Below, piece after piece: positions 1 through 8,520 of a DNA stretch of 64,000 nucleotides. Position 1 is the first letter of the stretch, and each line of letters opens with the position of its first letter. The notes under the pieces were generated by a model. That model was not told the DNA's origin. It ran no database searches and saw only the letters and a program-made list of their open reading frames with translations. Position numbers and translations under genes: made by a program. Source of the stretch: JARRKC01 sp037388505 (GTDB taxonomy: Bacteria; Acidobacteriota; UBA6911; RPQK01; JAPXNP01); NCBI GenBank assembly GCA_037388505.1, contig JARRKC010000020.1:1-64000 (forward strand), written 5' to 3'.

Positions 1-592
1 CAAGAAAACCAAGGGCGGCTGCATCCAGGATGGCAGAGGCAAAGCCAAGTGTGGTCTGGACAATGAGAGGGGCCAGGCAATTGGGGAAGATGGCGACAAA
101 GATTATCCTCCAGTCCCTGGCGCCAACGGACCTGGACGCGGTAACGTAATCCTTTTCACACTCCTCCAGGACGGAAGCCCTCACTATTCGGGCGAAGCGG
201 GGTATGTAGATTATGCCGATGGCAATCATGGCATTGGTCAGGCCGGGACCCAGGTAGGCCATGATAACAATAGCCAGGAGAATGTGAGGAAATGCCAGGA
301 GTATATCCATGAAACGCATGATGATATTGTCAAGAATACCTTTATAATAGCCTGAAATAGCACCCAGAAATGAGCCAAAAAAGACAGCGATCCCCACAGT
401 GGCCAAAGCCACCAGCAGCGAGACCCGTGCACCATAGACAAGACGTGAAAAAATGTCCCGGCCCAGGTCATCCGTGCCAAGAATGTTCTTCCAGGTTCCT
501 CCCTCCGCCCAGATTGGTGGTATGATCTGATCATACAAAGAAACCTGCAAGGAGCGTCTGGATTGCGTGTTGAGGCGGGCGGGAGCTGAGAA
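1..592 (-). pseudogene. OppC/DppC-type ABC transporter permease, N-terminally truncated, runs off left edge
   Basis: On the minus strand the frame reads through the peptide/nickel permease signature: IIPPIWAEGGTWKNI, then LGTDDLGRDIFSRL, then a run of hydrophobic helices with RFMDILLAFPHILLAIVI and the EAA-loop-like RSVGARDWRIIFVAIFPN. This family forms the inner-membrane channel of oligopeptide/dipeptide importers. A TGA lies in frame at 593-595, only about 37 codons before LGTDDLGRD. Normal members have a cytoplasmic tail and a first membrane helix before that point, and both are missing. A TTG at 548-550 is the only plausible start and would still give a protein without helix 1. The C-terminus is cut by the window edge. 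The DNA is visibly AT-richer than the rest of the window and no partner genes (OppB, OppD, OppF) follow on the right. It may be a relic, a foreign insertion or a contig-join artefact. Family call is firm; status is inferred. Confidence 0.8.
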
Positions 593-767
593 TCAACAAC
601 ACTTGCCTGAAGAAGCACCGCAAAACCACGGTAAGATACAATCCGGGAGAAGGCTTCACGAATCTCCACTCTGGCGGAATGACTGCGCATTGGCGATCTT
701 CAGCATCGATACGAAAGCTGCAACCGCGCGTGGTCACTATCCGATTAATTGAATGTGACGCACAGGC

Positions 768-1520
768 ATGACCGGTCCGGACGAAGGTGCGAAAGGCGGG
801 GTCCACAAGGGCGGCCGTTTTCTGACCACGCACTGGACCGTGGTCCGCGACGCGGGAGACCCGGATGCACCGGGCTATCGCGCGGCGCTGGCGACCCTCT
901 GCGAGACTTATTGGTATCCCCTCTATGCCTACCTCCGGCGCTGTGGTTGCGACCCCCACGAGGCCGAGGACCTGACACAAGGGTTTCTCGCGCGAATGCT
1001 GGAGAAGAACGACTTTCGACTGGCCGACCCCGTGCGTGGGAAGTTCCGCTCATTTCTAATGGCATCGCTGAGGCACTTCACCGCGAACGAGCGAAAGCAC
1101 GCGAAGCGGCTCAAACGCGGCGGCGCGGCGACGCTCGTGCCGATCGACGTGAATGACGCGGAACGGCACTATGCGCAGGAAGGCGCGGACGACCTCACGC
1201 CGGAGAAACTCTTCGAACGGTCCTGGGCGATCAACGTGTTGGAACGGGCCATGGACCGGCTTCGGGACGAGTGGGAGAGAAACCAGAAGACGGCGCAGTT
1301 CGACGCCCTCAAAGGGTACTTGATCTCCGGTGGAGAATTGACGACCTACCGCGAAATTGCCGAGACCCTCGACATGACGGAAGGCGCTGTGAAAGTGGCC
1401 GTTCACCGGCTCCGACGAGCCTACAGCACCCAACTCCGGGCCGTTGTCGCCGAGACCGTTTCCACCGAAGACGGCATCGAAGAAGAAATCCGCGACCTGC
1501 TCGGCGCCTTCGACACTTGA
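768..1520 (+). CDS. ECF-type RNA polymerase sigma factor (RpoE-like)
   Basis: A 250-residue sigma factor that would direct RNA polymerase to a specialised regulon. The N-terminus carries FLTTHWTVVRDAG, typical of the ECF groups found in Planctomycetes, Verrucomicrobia and Acidobacteria. The sigma-2 region is around residues 35-100 (YWYPLYAYLRRCG, EAEDLTQGFLARML, GKFRSFLMASLRHF). The sigma-4 helix-turn-helix is around 185-235 (YREIAETLDMTEGAVKVAVHRLRRAY). No strong Shine-Dalgarno precedes the ATG. No anti-sigma gene is visible next to it. Instead a CPBP membrane protease and a Ser/Thr kinase follow on the same strand, which suggests control by phosphorylation or proteolysis; that part is inference. 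Confidence 0.9.
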   Translation: MTGPDEGAKGGVHKGGRFLTTHWTVVRDAGDPDAPGYRAALATLCETYWYPLYAYLRRCGCDPHEAEDLTQGFLARMLEKNDFRLADPVRGKFRSFLMASLRHFTANERKHAKRLKRGGAATLVPIDVNDAERHYAQEGADDLTPEKLFERSWAINVLERAMDRLRDEWERNQKTAQFDALKGYLISGGELTTYREIAETLDMTEGAVKVAVHRLRRAYSTQLRAVVAETVSTEDGIEEEIRDLLGAFDT

Positions 1521-1664
1521 TGGCACGCAAGGGAATACACTCACGCTGCGGTGGCCGCCCTTCGGCCCGCTGTAACCTTTTGAGCGCGCTGTTTCATTTA
1601 CGGGTAGTTGGAGGAACCCGAGTGAAGACGCGCTCCCAAGCGCGGGAACGAGGAGGACGCGAAA

Positions 1665-2414
1665 ATGTCGTATCCGGACATGCTCCGAGGCCGATTCGAA
1701 AGAGCGCCGCTGGCGCGAAAAGTCTTTCAGTGCATCGAGTTCATCGTCCTGTTCGCCGTACCCTGGACCTTTCTTCAGTTCGTGATGCCAAGGGTGGGCG
1801 ACAATCCGGTTGCGCGCCAGGGGGTCATGTGGGTGGCCAACGTCGCCATGCTCGTGATCGTCTACCTGGGTCTGCGACTACGCGGCCAAACCTGGGCCCA
1901 CTTTGGGCTGAACTTTGGAAGGCCCCGGCGCGCCGCCGTCATCCGAGCACTACTGCTGTCGCTCGCGGTCTTCGCTGCAGCGACCGCGGCCTTCGTTCTC
2001 GCTTCCTTGGTGATGGCCAGAATCCCCGGCATTCCCGAAAGAGCAGACCTGAGCGGATACAATTACCTCTACCACAATCTACCCCTACTCATCATTTCGT
2101 TGATCGGCGTCTACATTGTTTCGAGCTTCGGCGAAGAAGTCATCTACCGTGCATTCCTCATCACACGCATCGAAGAGATGGGCTCCGGCGGCAAGGGAGT
2201 GCGGTGGCTCGCCGTCCCGATCAGCACCGCCGTCTTCGGCCTCGTTCACTTCGAGTGGGGCCCCATCGGCATGGGGCAGACCGCGTTTGTGGGGTTCGTC
2301 TTCGCCATCGCCTATCTCAAAGTAGAGCGAAATCTGTGGGTCAACATTCTGGCCCACGGCTACATGGACACGATCCTCATCGTGCAGATGTTCTTCGTTC
2401 CGGGCTCCAACTGA
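1665..2414 (+). CDS. CPBP family intramembrane glutamic endopeptidase
   Basis: A 249-residue integral membrane protein of the CAAX-protease/bacteriocin-processing (Abi, Rce1-like) family. Motif 1 is GEEVIYRAFL, with the glutamate pair at residues 157-158; motif 2 is FGLVHFEWG; the last motif is NILAHGYMDT. These supply the Glu, Arg, His and Asn/His expected for catalysis. At least six hydrophobic segments are visible. A strong ribosome-binding site (GAGGAGG) precedes the ATG at 1665. It sits between the sigma-factor gene and the kinase gene, 31 bp upstream of the latter, so it is probably co-transcribed. A role in membrane-protein turnover within the signalling locus is possible but not shown by the sequence. 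Confidence 0.87.
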   Translation: MSYPDMLRGRFERAPLARKVFQCIEFIVLFAVPWTFLQFVMPRVGDNPVARQGVMWVANVAMLVIVYLGLRLRGQTWAHFGLNFGRPRRAAVIRALLLSLAVFAAATAAFVLASLVMARIPGIPERADLSGYNYLYHNLPLLIISLIGVYIVSSFGEEVIYRAFLITRIEEMGSGGKGVRWLAVPISTAVFGLVHFEWGPIGMGQTAFVGFVFAIAYLKVERNLWVNILAHGYMDTILIVQMFFVPGSN

Positions 2415-2445
2415 GCGCGGTTTCCTATACTAAGGAGAAGAATCG

Positions 2446-3723
2446 ATGAACTCTTGTCCTGAATGCGGCTCGATGATGCCCGAAGGCGCTCCGCACGGCC
2501 TTTGCCCGAAATGCCTCCTGCAGGCGGGCCTGCATCGGACTACCGATGATCAATCGACCTGGGAGGAGGCTCCGGGCAGGCAAAAGTCCGCTGCCCCCGA
2601 CCCCAACGACCTGGCGAAACGACTTCCCCAACTGGAGATCGGCGAACTGATCGGTCAGGGCGGGATGGGATTCGTTTTCAAAGCCAGGCAGCGCCATCTC
2701 GACCGCGACGTCGCCCTCAAGGTTCTGCACTCCGAGCTACAGCAGGACCCGGCCTTCGCAAAACGATTCGAGCGCGAGGCACAGGCCCTCGCCAAACTGA
2801 ATCACCCGAACATCGTTTCCGTGTACGACTCGGGGCGTACCGAGGCGGGAGACTACTATCTCGTCATGGAGTACGTGGACGGTGTCAACCTGCGCGACGT
2901 GCTGCACGGCGGCCACTTGGATCCCAAGAAAGCCCTCGCCGTCGTGCCACAGGTGTGCGAGGCGCTCCAGTATGCACACGACAAGGGCATCGTGCACCGC
3001 GACATCAAGCCGGAAAACATCCTCCTGGACAGCCGTGGCCAGGTGAAGATAGCGGACTTCGGGCTCGCCAAGCTGCTCGACCCATCTTCACAGAACGAAA
3101 ACCTCTCGAACGTGGGACAGCGCATGGGCACGGCCCATTACATGGCGCCGGAACAAGCCCGAAACCCAACCGAGGTGGACCATCGTGCGGACATCTACTC
3201 CCTCGGCGTCGTCTTCTACGAAATGCTGACCGGCGAGCTCCCCATCGGACGCTTCTCTCCGCCGTCACAATCCGTCAAGTTGGACGGACGCTTGGACAAA
3301 GTGGTCCTCAAGACATTGGAGAGCCGGCCCGAGCAACGCTACCAGCACGCGAGCGATCTCAAGACGGAGATCGAGTTCATCGCAACTCCGTGGCCGCGCC
3401 GTCCCGGAAAACGGGCCGTCTCATCCACCATGATCATGGGGATGCCGCTTTGGTCCGTTGCCTTCGGTCCGGACTTCGAAAAGGGCGAGCTGCGCGGGCA
3501 CGCACACGGCATCTTCGCCCTCGGCGAAATCGCCACGGGAGTCGTCGCTGTTGGGGCCGTGGCCGTGGGTGTATTCACACTGGCACCCATATCCATTGGC
3601 GTCGTGGCCCTCGGCGCCGTCGCCTTGGGCGGCGTCACTATGGGCGGGGTCTCCATCGGCATACTAAGCTACGGCGCCGTCGCCTTGGGCGTCTTGGCGT
3701 ACGGACTCGAAACGTTGAACTGA
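2446..3723 (+). CDS. Zinc-ribbon serine/threonine protein kinase with Gly/Ala/Val repeat tail
   Basis: A 425-residue kinase. The N-terminus has a zinc-ribbon knuckle (Cys4, Cys7, Cys20, Cys23). The kinase domain spans about residues 60-315: glycine loop IGQGGMGFVF, VALKVL lysine, catalytic HRDIKPEN (Asp186), DFG at Asp204, and MAPEQARN at the end of the activation loop. All key residues are present, so it should be active. The last 75 residues are an unusual run of VAVGAVAVG / IGVVALGAVALGG units, roughly eight repeats, hydrophobic enough to enter a membrane or to stack as a beta structure. A good ribosome-binding site (AAGGAGA) precedes the ATG. Kinases of this build often sit beside ECF sigma genes in Verrucomicrobia and Planctomycetes (family knowledge), which matches 768-1520 here. 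Confidence 0.9.
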   Translation: MNSCPECGSMMPEGAPHGLCPKCLLQAGLHRTTDDQSTWEEAPGRQKSAAPDPNDLAKRLPQLEIGELIGQGGMGFVFKARQRHLDRDVALKVLHSELQQDPAFAKRFEREAQALAKLNHPNIVSVYDSGRTEAGDYYLVMEYVDGVNLRDVLHGGHLDPKKALAVVPQVCEALQYAHDKGIVHRDIKPENILLDSRGQVKIADFGLAKLLDPSSQNENLSNVGQRMGTAHYMAPEQARNPTEVDHRADIYSLGVVFYEMLTGELPIGRFSPPSQSVKLDGRLDKVVLKTLESRPEQRYQHASDLKTEIEFIATPWPRRPGKRAVSSTMIMGMPLWSVAFGPDFEKGELRGHAHGIFALGEIATGVVAVGAVAVGVFTLAPISIGVVALGAVALGGVTMGGVSIGILSYGAVALGVLAYGLETLN

Positions 3724-3748
3724 CTCCAGTTTCCCAGAACTGGCGTGA

Positions 3749-4038
3749 CGTGCCGGTCGCCAAGATGCAGCCGAGCAGCGGCTCATCGCCCAAAGCGGGA
3801 TCGCCGCACCCTCGTGGCAGAGGGGCGACTACTGGGCCGATTTCGACCATAGGCTGCTGGTGGACTACATGGATCTCGCGCGCTTTCGCGACGCCGACCG
3901 GACGCTCCCACCTCCCGCCTCAGGCGAGAATCGCGTCGTCTTCATGGGCTGAGTCCGGACGGGGTGCATCCGTCGGCGGAGGGCCGCGCGGTCATGGCGC
4001 CGTTGGTCGAAGCCGGGATCGAGAAAGCGCTCGAGTGA
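3749..4038 (+). pseudogene. GDSL/SGNH-type hydrolase relic with internal deletion
   Basis: One frame from 3749 reads WADFDHRLLVDYMDLARF...GENRVVFMG and stops at 3950-3952. In intact secreted SGNH hydrolases this stretch leads directly into the catalytic block GDSIT. In the next frame, starting at the overlapping CTG (3949), the sequence reads LSPDGVHPSAEGRAVMAPLV and ends with TGA at 4036-4038; that is the C-terminal block holding the catalytic Asp and His. The middle of the gene, including the nucleophilic serine, is gone. The start codon and signal peptide are also missing, and the relic begins 25 bp after the kinase stop. It is non-functional and explains most of the 484-bp gap before the tricorn gene. 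Confidence 0.7.
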
Positions 4039-4219
4039 AGGCCCAGGTCCGAAACGGGCATGTTCTTGCTCGGAAGCGTGTACGGCGGAACTCGAATTGG
4101 CTAGACTGTGGTCCTCGTGAAGAAGATGTTGTCCGCACCGGTATCGTCGAGCCCTGGTTCTGCCGGGTCTCGCAGTCGGTGGACGGTGATCCCGGATTCT
4201 CGAAAGGGTGATGCCTGCC

Positions 4220-7200
4220 ATGAAACGATTCCGCTTTCTCCCAGTCCTTTTGATCGTAGTGTCGGCCTGGCTCCCGGCCTGGATGTTCGGTGCCGACGTT
4301 CAGCCGGCGACGACCCTGTTTCAGAAGCCGACTGTCAACGCCACGGACATCGCCTTCGAATATGCCGGTGATCTGTGGCGGGTCGCTCGTACGGGCGGCG
4401 ACGCCGTACGACTGACAGCGGGACCCGGTGCCGAGTCGGGGCCGATCTTCTCACCCGACGGCAAGATGATCGCATTCACCGGACAGTACGACGGGAGCAC
4501 GGATGTCTTCGTGATGCCCGCAGAAGGCGGCGTTCCCCAGCGGCTGACCTTTCATCCCGGTTCCGACACCGCAGTGGGCTGGACCCCGGACGGAGGCGTT
4601 CTATTCGCCTCTTCCCGAGCCAGCTATGGTCCCTTTCCGAGGCTGTTCGTGGCTCATCTGGAAGGCGGAACGCCCGAGGCCCTACCCCTTCCGAGTGGAG
4701 AACGAGGCGACTACTCTCCGGACGGCTCTCGGATCGCCTATGAGCCCCTGGCCCAGTGGCAGCCCGAGTGGAAACGGTACCGGGGAGGCCAGACCGACAA
4801 GATCTGGATCGCCCGGCTGAGCGATTCCTCCGTGGAGATGATTCCCCGGGAGAACTCCAACGACCGCTATCCCATGTGGATCGGAGACACGGTCTACTTC
4901 GTGTCCGATCGGGAGGGCCCCTACTCGCTGTTCGCCTATGATGTCGATTCGAAGCGAGTCACACGGCTGTTGAAGGACGAAGGAATGGACATCAAGTCGG
5001 CCAGGGCCTGGCGCGGGAACGGCTCGAGCCATCCGGCGATCGTCTATGAGCAGTTCGGAACGATCCACCTCTACGACGTTGCGCAGAAGAAAGCCAAGAA
5101 GGTCGATATCCGGGTTTCCGCCGACCTGCTCGGAGTCCGGCCACGTCTGGAGAAAGTGGCAAGCCGGATCTACAGCTTCGGGATTTCTCCGACTGGAGTC
5201 CGGGCCGTCTTCGGAGCGCGCGGCGACATCGTGACCGTTCCGGCTGAGAAGGGAGATCCGCGGAACATCACCCGGACGCCCGGTGTGAACGAGCGGGACC
5301 CATCCTGGTCTCCCGACGGGAAGTGGATTGCCTACTTCAGTGACGAAAGCGGGGAATACGCGCTTCACGTCCGGGACCAGATGGGCAGAGAAGAGACCAA
5401 GAAGTTCTCGCTGCCGCCGACCTTCTACTATGGGCCGGTCTGGTCTCCCGACAGCAAGAAGATAGCCTTCACCAACAAGAAGCTGGAACTCTGGTACCTG
5501 ACGCTCGACGAAGGAACGCCGGTTCGGGTGGACAAGAACCCCTACGGCCTGCGCAATGATGTTCTCGACCCGGTCTGGTCTCCGGACAGCCGCTGGATCG
5601 GATACATTCGACAACTGGACAACCGGCTGAGAGCCGTCTTTCTTTATTCCCTCGAGGATGGGAAGAGTACGCAGCTGACCGACGGGATGAGCGACGCGCG
5701 CTATGTCGCCTTCGATCGGGGCGGCAAGTATCTGTACTTCACCGGCAGCACCAACCTTGGTCCCTCTTTCAGCTTCGCCGAAATGTCCACTTTCCCCTTC
5801 CAGTCCTCACGCAGCGTCTATGCCGCCGTCCTGCGCAACGACATTCCTTCGCCGCTCGCTCCCGAGAGCGATGAAGAGAACGGCGGGAAGGAGGACCAGA
5901 ACGGAAAGGCCGGCGACAAGAAGGAGAGCGAGGCGAAGAAGGACGACTCCAAAGGGACCCCCAAAGCTGAGCCGGGCGAGAAGCCGAATGCCGATTCGGC
6001 CAGCAAACCCGATGCAGACAAATCCGACGAGAAAGAGAAGAAGGAGGTCGAGCCGATCCGGGTGGACCTGGAGGCCATCGGCCAGCGCATGCTGGCTCTC
6101 CCGATCCCGTCTCTGCACTATGTTGGGTTGCAGGTTGGACAAGAGGGGGAAGTCTATCTGCTCGAGATCCCGCCCTCCGGCCCGGGAGATTCGGACGGAC
6201 CCCGGGGTCTGGTGCTTCATAAGTTCGACCTGAAGAAGCGCAAGGTGGACGAGGTCACCGAAGGCCTGAACGCCTTCGAGATCTCCGCCGACGGCAAGTC
6301 TGCCCTTTATCGGAAAGGTCGAGGACCGGCTCAGAGCTGGCACATTGCCACCCTGGCCGCCCTGTCGAGCGGCGGCAAGGGAAACGGGGATCACACCCTC
6401 AAGATGTCCGACATTTCGATCGAGGTAGATCCGGTGGCCGAATGGAAGCAGATGTACCGGGAAGTCTGGCGGGGCGAGCGGGATTTCTTCTATGACCCCA
6501 ACCTGCACGGACTCGACCTCGAGGCCACCGAGAAGGAGTATGCCCCCTACCTCGAGTCGGTGGCTCACCGCAACGATCTCAACTACCTCTTTACCGAGAT
6601 GCTCAACCAGTTGACGGTCGGACACATGTTCATCGGGGGAGGGGACATTCCCAATCCCGAGTTCATCCCCGGCGGATTGCTGGGCTGCGACTACGAGGTG
6701 GCCGAGGGCCGCTACCGCTTTGCCAAGATCTACAGCGGAGAGAACTGGAACCCCGGTCTCAGCGCCCCGCTGACCCAACCCGGCGTCAACGTCAAGGCCG
6801 GTGAGTTTCTGTTGGCCGTCGACGGGCAGGAGCTTCGAGCCACCGACAATGTCTTCAGCTTCTTCGAAGGGAAGGCGGGTAAGCAGGTACTGATCCGTGT
6901 CGGCCCCAATTCCGACGGCAGCGACTCCCGCGACGTGATCGTCGTTCCCATCAGCAATGAGTCGAGGTTGCGCAACCGCGACTGGATCGAAGACAATCGT
7001 CGCCGGGTCGACGACTTGAGCGGCGGGCGCCTGGCCTATGTCTACGTCCCCAACACGTCCACTGCCGGATACGAGAGCTTCAATCGCTACTTCTTCTCCC
7101 AGACCCAGAAAGAGGGGGCGGTCATCGACGAACGCTTCAACCAGGGCGGCGCGCTGGCCGATTACATCGTGGATTACCTGACCCGGCCGATTCTCAACAT

Positions 7201-7630
7201 GATCTACTTCCGGGAGGGAAGGGACATCCCCACTCCGCTCGGTGCCATCTACGGCCCGAAGGCCATGATCATCAACGAAATGGCCGGCTCGGGCGGGGAT
7301 GCACTGCCCTGGTATTTCCGGAAGATGAAGGTCGGTCCGCTGGTGGGCAAGCGGACCTGGGGCGGTCTGATTGCCTCGTTTCGGGCGCCTCAGCTCATGG
7401 ACGGCGGATTTGTGACCGCTCCCGATGCAGCCATCTACGGGCTCCAGGGACACTGGGAAGTCGAGAATGTGGGCGTTCCCCCGGACATTGAAGTGGAACT
7501 CGACCCGGCAGCCTGGAGGCAGGGAAAGGATCTGCAGTTGGAGCGAGCGGTACAGAGCGTTCTGGACGCGTTGGAGAAGAATCCTCCGAAGCGATACCAG
7601 CGCCCGCCGTTTCCGAATTACCACAAATGA
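4220..7630 (+). CDS. Tricorn protease homolog (S41 family peptidase with WD40/TolB-like propellers)
   Basis: A large secreted or periplasmic peptidase of about 1136 residues. A signal peptide (MKRFRFLPVLLIVVSAWLPA) starts at 4220; an in-frame ATG at 4211 is an alternative. Residues about 30-540 are beta-propeller repeats with the WSPDGKWIAYFSD signature. Residues about 550-610 are a Lys/Glu/Asp-rich linker. The C-terminal core domain, a PDZ-like domain and the S41 catalytic domain follow. His802 in LTVGHMFIGGG and Ser1024 in NEMAGSGGDALPWYF correspond to the tricorn catalytic His and Ser. Tricorn proteases degrade peptides to short products. Length matches the bacterial/archaeal family. The charged linker appears expanded. 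It stands alone, with no linked aminopeptidase. Confidence 0.93.
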   Translation: MKRFRFLPVLLIVVSAWLPAWMFGADVQPATTLFQKPTVNATDIAFEYAGDLWRVARTGGDAVRLTAGPGAESGPIFSPDGKMIAFTGQYDGSTDVFVMPAEGGVPQRLTFHPGSDTAVGWTPDGGVLFASSRASYGPFPRLFVAHLEGGTPEALPLPSGERGDYSPDGSRIAYEPLAQWQPEWKRYRGGQTDKIWIARLSDSSVEMIPRENSNDRYPMWIGDTVYFVSDREGPYSLFAYDVDSKRVTRLLKDEGMDIKSARAWRGNGSSHPAIVYEQFGTIHLYDVAQKKAKKVDIRVSADLLGVRPRLEKVASRIYSFGISPTGVRAVFGARGDIVTVPAEKGDPRNITRTPGVNERDPSWSPDGKWIAYFSDESGEYALHVRDQMGREETKKFSLPPTFYYGPVWSPDSKKIAFTNKKLELWYLTLDEGTPVRVDKNPYGLRNDVLDPVWSPDSRWIGYIRQLDNRLRAVFLYSLEDGKSTQLTDGMSDARYVAFDRGGKYLYFTGSTNLGPSFSFAEMSTFPFQSSRSVYAAVLRNDIPSPLAPESDEENGGKEDQNGKAGDKKESEAKKDDSKGTPKAEPGEKPNADSASKPDADKSDEKEKKEVEPIRVDLEAIGQRMLALPIPSLHYVGLQVGQEGEVYLLEIPPSGPGDSDGPRGLVLHKFDLKKRKVDEVTEGLNAFEISADGKSALYRKGRGPAQSWHIATLAALSSGGKGNGDHTLKMSDISIEVDPVAEWKQMYREVWRGERDFFYDPNLHGLDLEATEKEYAPYLESVAHRNDLNYLFTEMLNQLTVGHMFIGGGDIPNPEFIPGGLLGCDYEVAEGRYRFAKIYSGENWNPGLSAPLTQPGVNVKAGEFLLAVDGQELRATDNVFSFFEGKAGKQVLIRVGPNSDGSDSRDVIVVPISNESRLRNRDWIEDNRRRVDDLSGGRLAYVYVPNTSTAGYESFNRYFFSQTQKEGAVIDERFNQGGALADYIVDYLTRPILNMIYFREGRDIPTPLGAIYGPKAMIINEMAGSGGDALPWYFRKMKVGPLVGKRTWGGLIASFRAPQLMDGGFVTAPDAAIYGLQGHWEVENVGVPPDIEVELDPAAWRQGKDLQLERAVQSVLDALEKNPPKRYQRPPFPNYHK

Positions 7631-7662
7631 CGCGGGCCACTCGGTGATGTAAGACAATAAGC

Positions 7663-7881
7663 GTGGCAGGCTCCCAGAGCAGCTCCGATCCCCGGGCTGA
7701 ACAGACTGATGTCAGCGGAATGCTCACCGGATGGAAGGCGATCACTACGTTCCTGGGTGTGTCCGTCCGTGCGGCCCAGCTGTGGGAAAAGGAAGGCGAA
7801 GTTCACGCACCGGGAACAGAAGGAGCGATTCAGCCCCAGGCAGCAGCTGCCCCCGGTCAGAACGTACAGTACGATCCATAA
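7663..7881 (+). pseudogene. Truncated N-terminal HTH relic
   Basis: The GTG-initiated 72-residue frame carries LTGWKAITTFLGVSVRAAQLWEKEGEV. This matches the N-terminal helix-turn-helix of the HTH/FG-GAP protein encoded at 11754 (LRTWKEIAAHFDVSVRTAQRWEKES). After about residue 45 the similarity ends abruptly, and the remaining codons are simply the antisense of another gene fragment (7795-7890, minus). It therefore looks like the 5' remnant of a regulator whose body was deleted. It begins 33 bp after the tricorn gene. Expression of a free HTH peptide cannot be excluded. Confidence 0.55.
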
Positions 7882-7890
7882 ACATTCTCT
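7795..7890 (-). pseudogene. Partial second copy of the neighbouring Cys-rich membrane protein
   Basis: Read on the minus strand this segment gives WIVLYVLTGGSCC followed by LNRSFCSRCVNFAF. The intact gene 7906-8520 contains LVLYVLTLGSFF and LQRSFCSQCMNFACSF in the same order, and the nucleotide match continues over roughly 85 bp (7999-8085 is the counterpart). Only this short part of the C-terminal half remains. The fragment lies inside the truncated HTH frame on the other strand, so one deletion or recombination event probably joined the two relics. It is not a functional gene. Confidence 0.55.
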
Positions 7891-7905
7891 CGAACTGCGG
7901 ACCAG

Positions 7906-8520
7906 TCAATCGATACTCTTAGCCCATGCCCTGGCAATCGTCGGATTCCTTCTGAAGAACTCCGCCCGCGTCTTTTCATCAACGCTGTTGAACGAGCAGG
8001 CGAAGTTCATGCACTGGGAGCAGAAAGACCGCTGGAGCGTCACGAAGAAGCTCCCGAGGGTCAGGACGTAGAGGACCAGCAGAAGCCACTGCGATTCAGC
8101 CAGAAGGAAGACCAGGGGATAGGCCATGACGAAAAACAGCCCACTCTCGAAAACCGCCCTCTCCATGGCGGTCATCGGTCCCGGACGGTACTTCCACAGG
8201 CGGGGAGACCCATAGTTGGCCCAGCACTGGAGATTCTTGCCGGGCTCGGCATAGTGGGGGCAGTGGGAACACATCACCCGAATTTCGACGAAACCGAAGT
8301 AGGTCAGGACTGCGAGGGCCCAGAGCGCCAGCCAGCCGACGCCGACTCGATAGACACCCACCGCCCCGACGACGAAACACGGGACTACCGCGAACAGAAA
8401 GGCGATCAGATCACGGAACTGAAAATGGCAGTGGATGTCCTTGCTGACAGGGCAGCCCTCACAGTTCTCCGCGAGGCAAGTGGTCAGCGGTCTCCGGGGA
8501 TCCAGGAACATACGACTCAT
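7906..8520 (-). CDS. Cysteine-rich integral membrane protein, function unknown
   Basis: A 204-residue protein with three cysteine clusters separated by membrane helices. The N-terminal cytoplasmic segment has CLAENCEGCPVSKDIHCHF. After a helical pair (about residues 37-80) comes CSHCPHYAEPGKNLQC. After a second helical pair (about 125-165) comes CSQCMNFACSF. The spacing suggests metal or Fe-S binding on one face of the membrane, but I do not recognise the family and no enzyme motif is visible. A partial duplicate of its C-terminal half lies immediately downstream at 7795-7890, showing that the locus was once tandemly duplicated. The gene is isolated, with the tricorn gene convergent to it. 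Confidence 0.75.
   Translation of the reverse strand: MSRMFLDPRRPLTTCLAENCEGCPVSKDIHCHFQFRDLIAFLFAVVPCFVVGAVGVYRVGVGWLALWALAVLTYFGFVEIRVMCSHCPHYAEPGKNLQCWANYGSPRLWKYRPGPMTAMERAVFESGLFFVMAYPLVFLLAESQWLLLVLYVLTLGSFFVTLQRSFCSQCMNFACSFNSVDEKTRAEFFRRNPTIARAWAKSID

Noticed and set aside
531..980. 149-residue minus frame across the sigma-factor start
   Set aside because: It is antisense to the 5' end of the ECF sigma factor and carries no motif; its 3' part only covers the gap next to the truncated permease.
5807..7657. 616-residue minus frame inside the tricorn gene
   Set aside because: Long only because of GC-rich codon structure; exactly antisense to a gene with clear domains.
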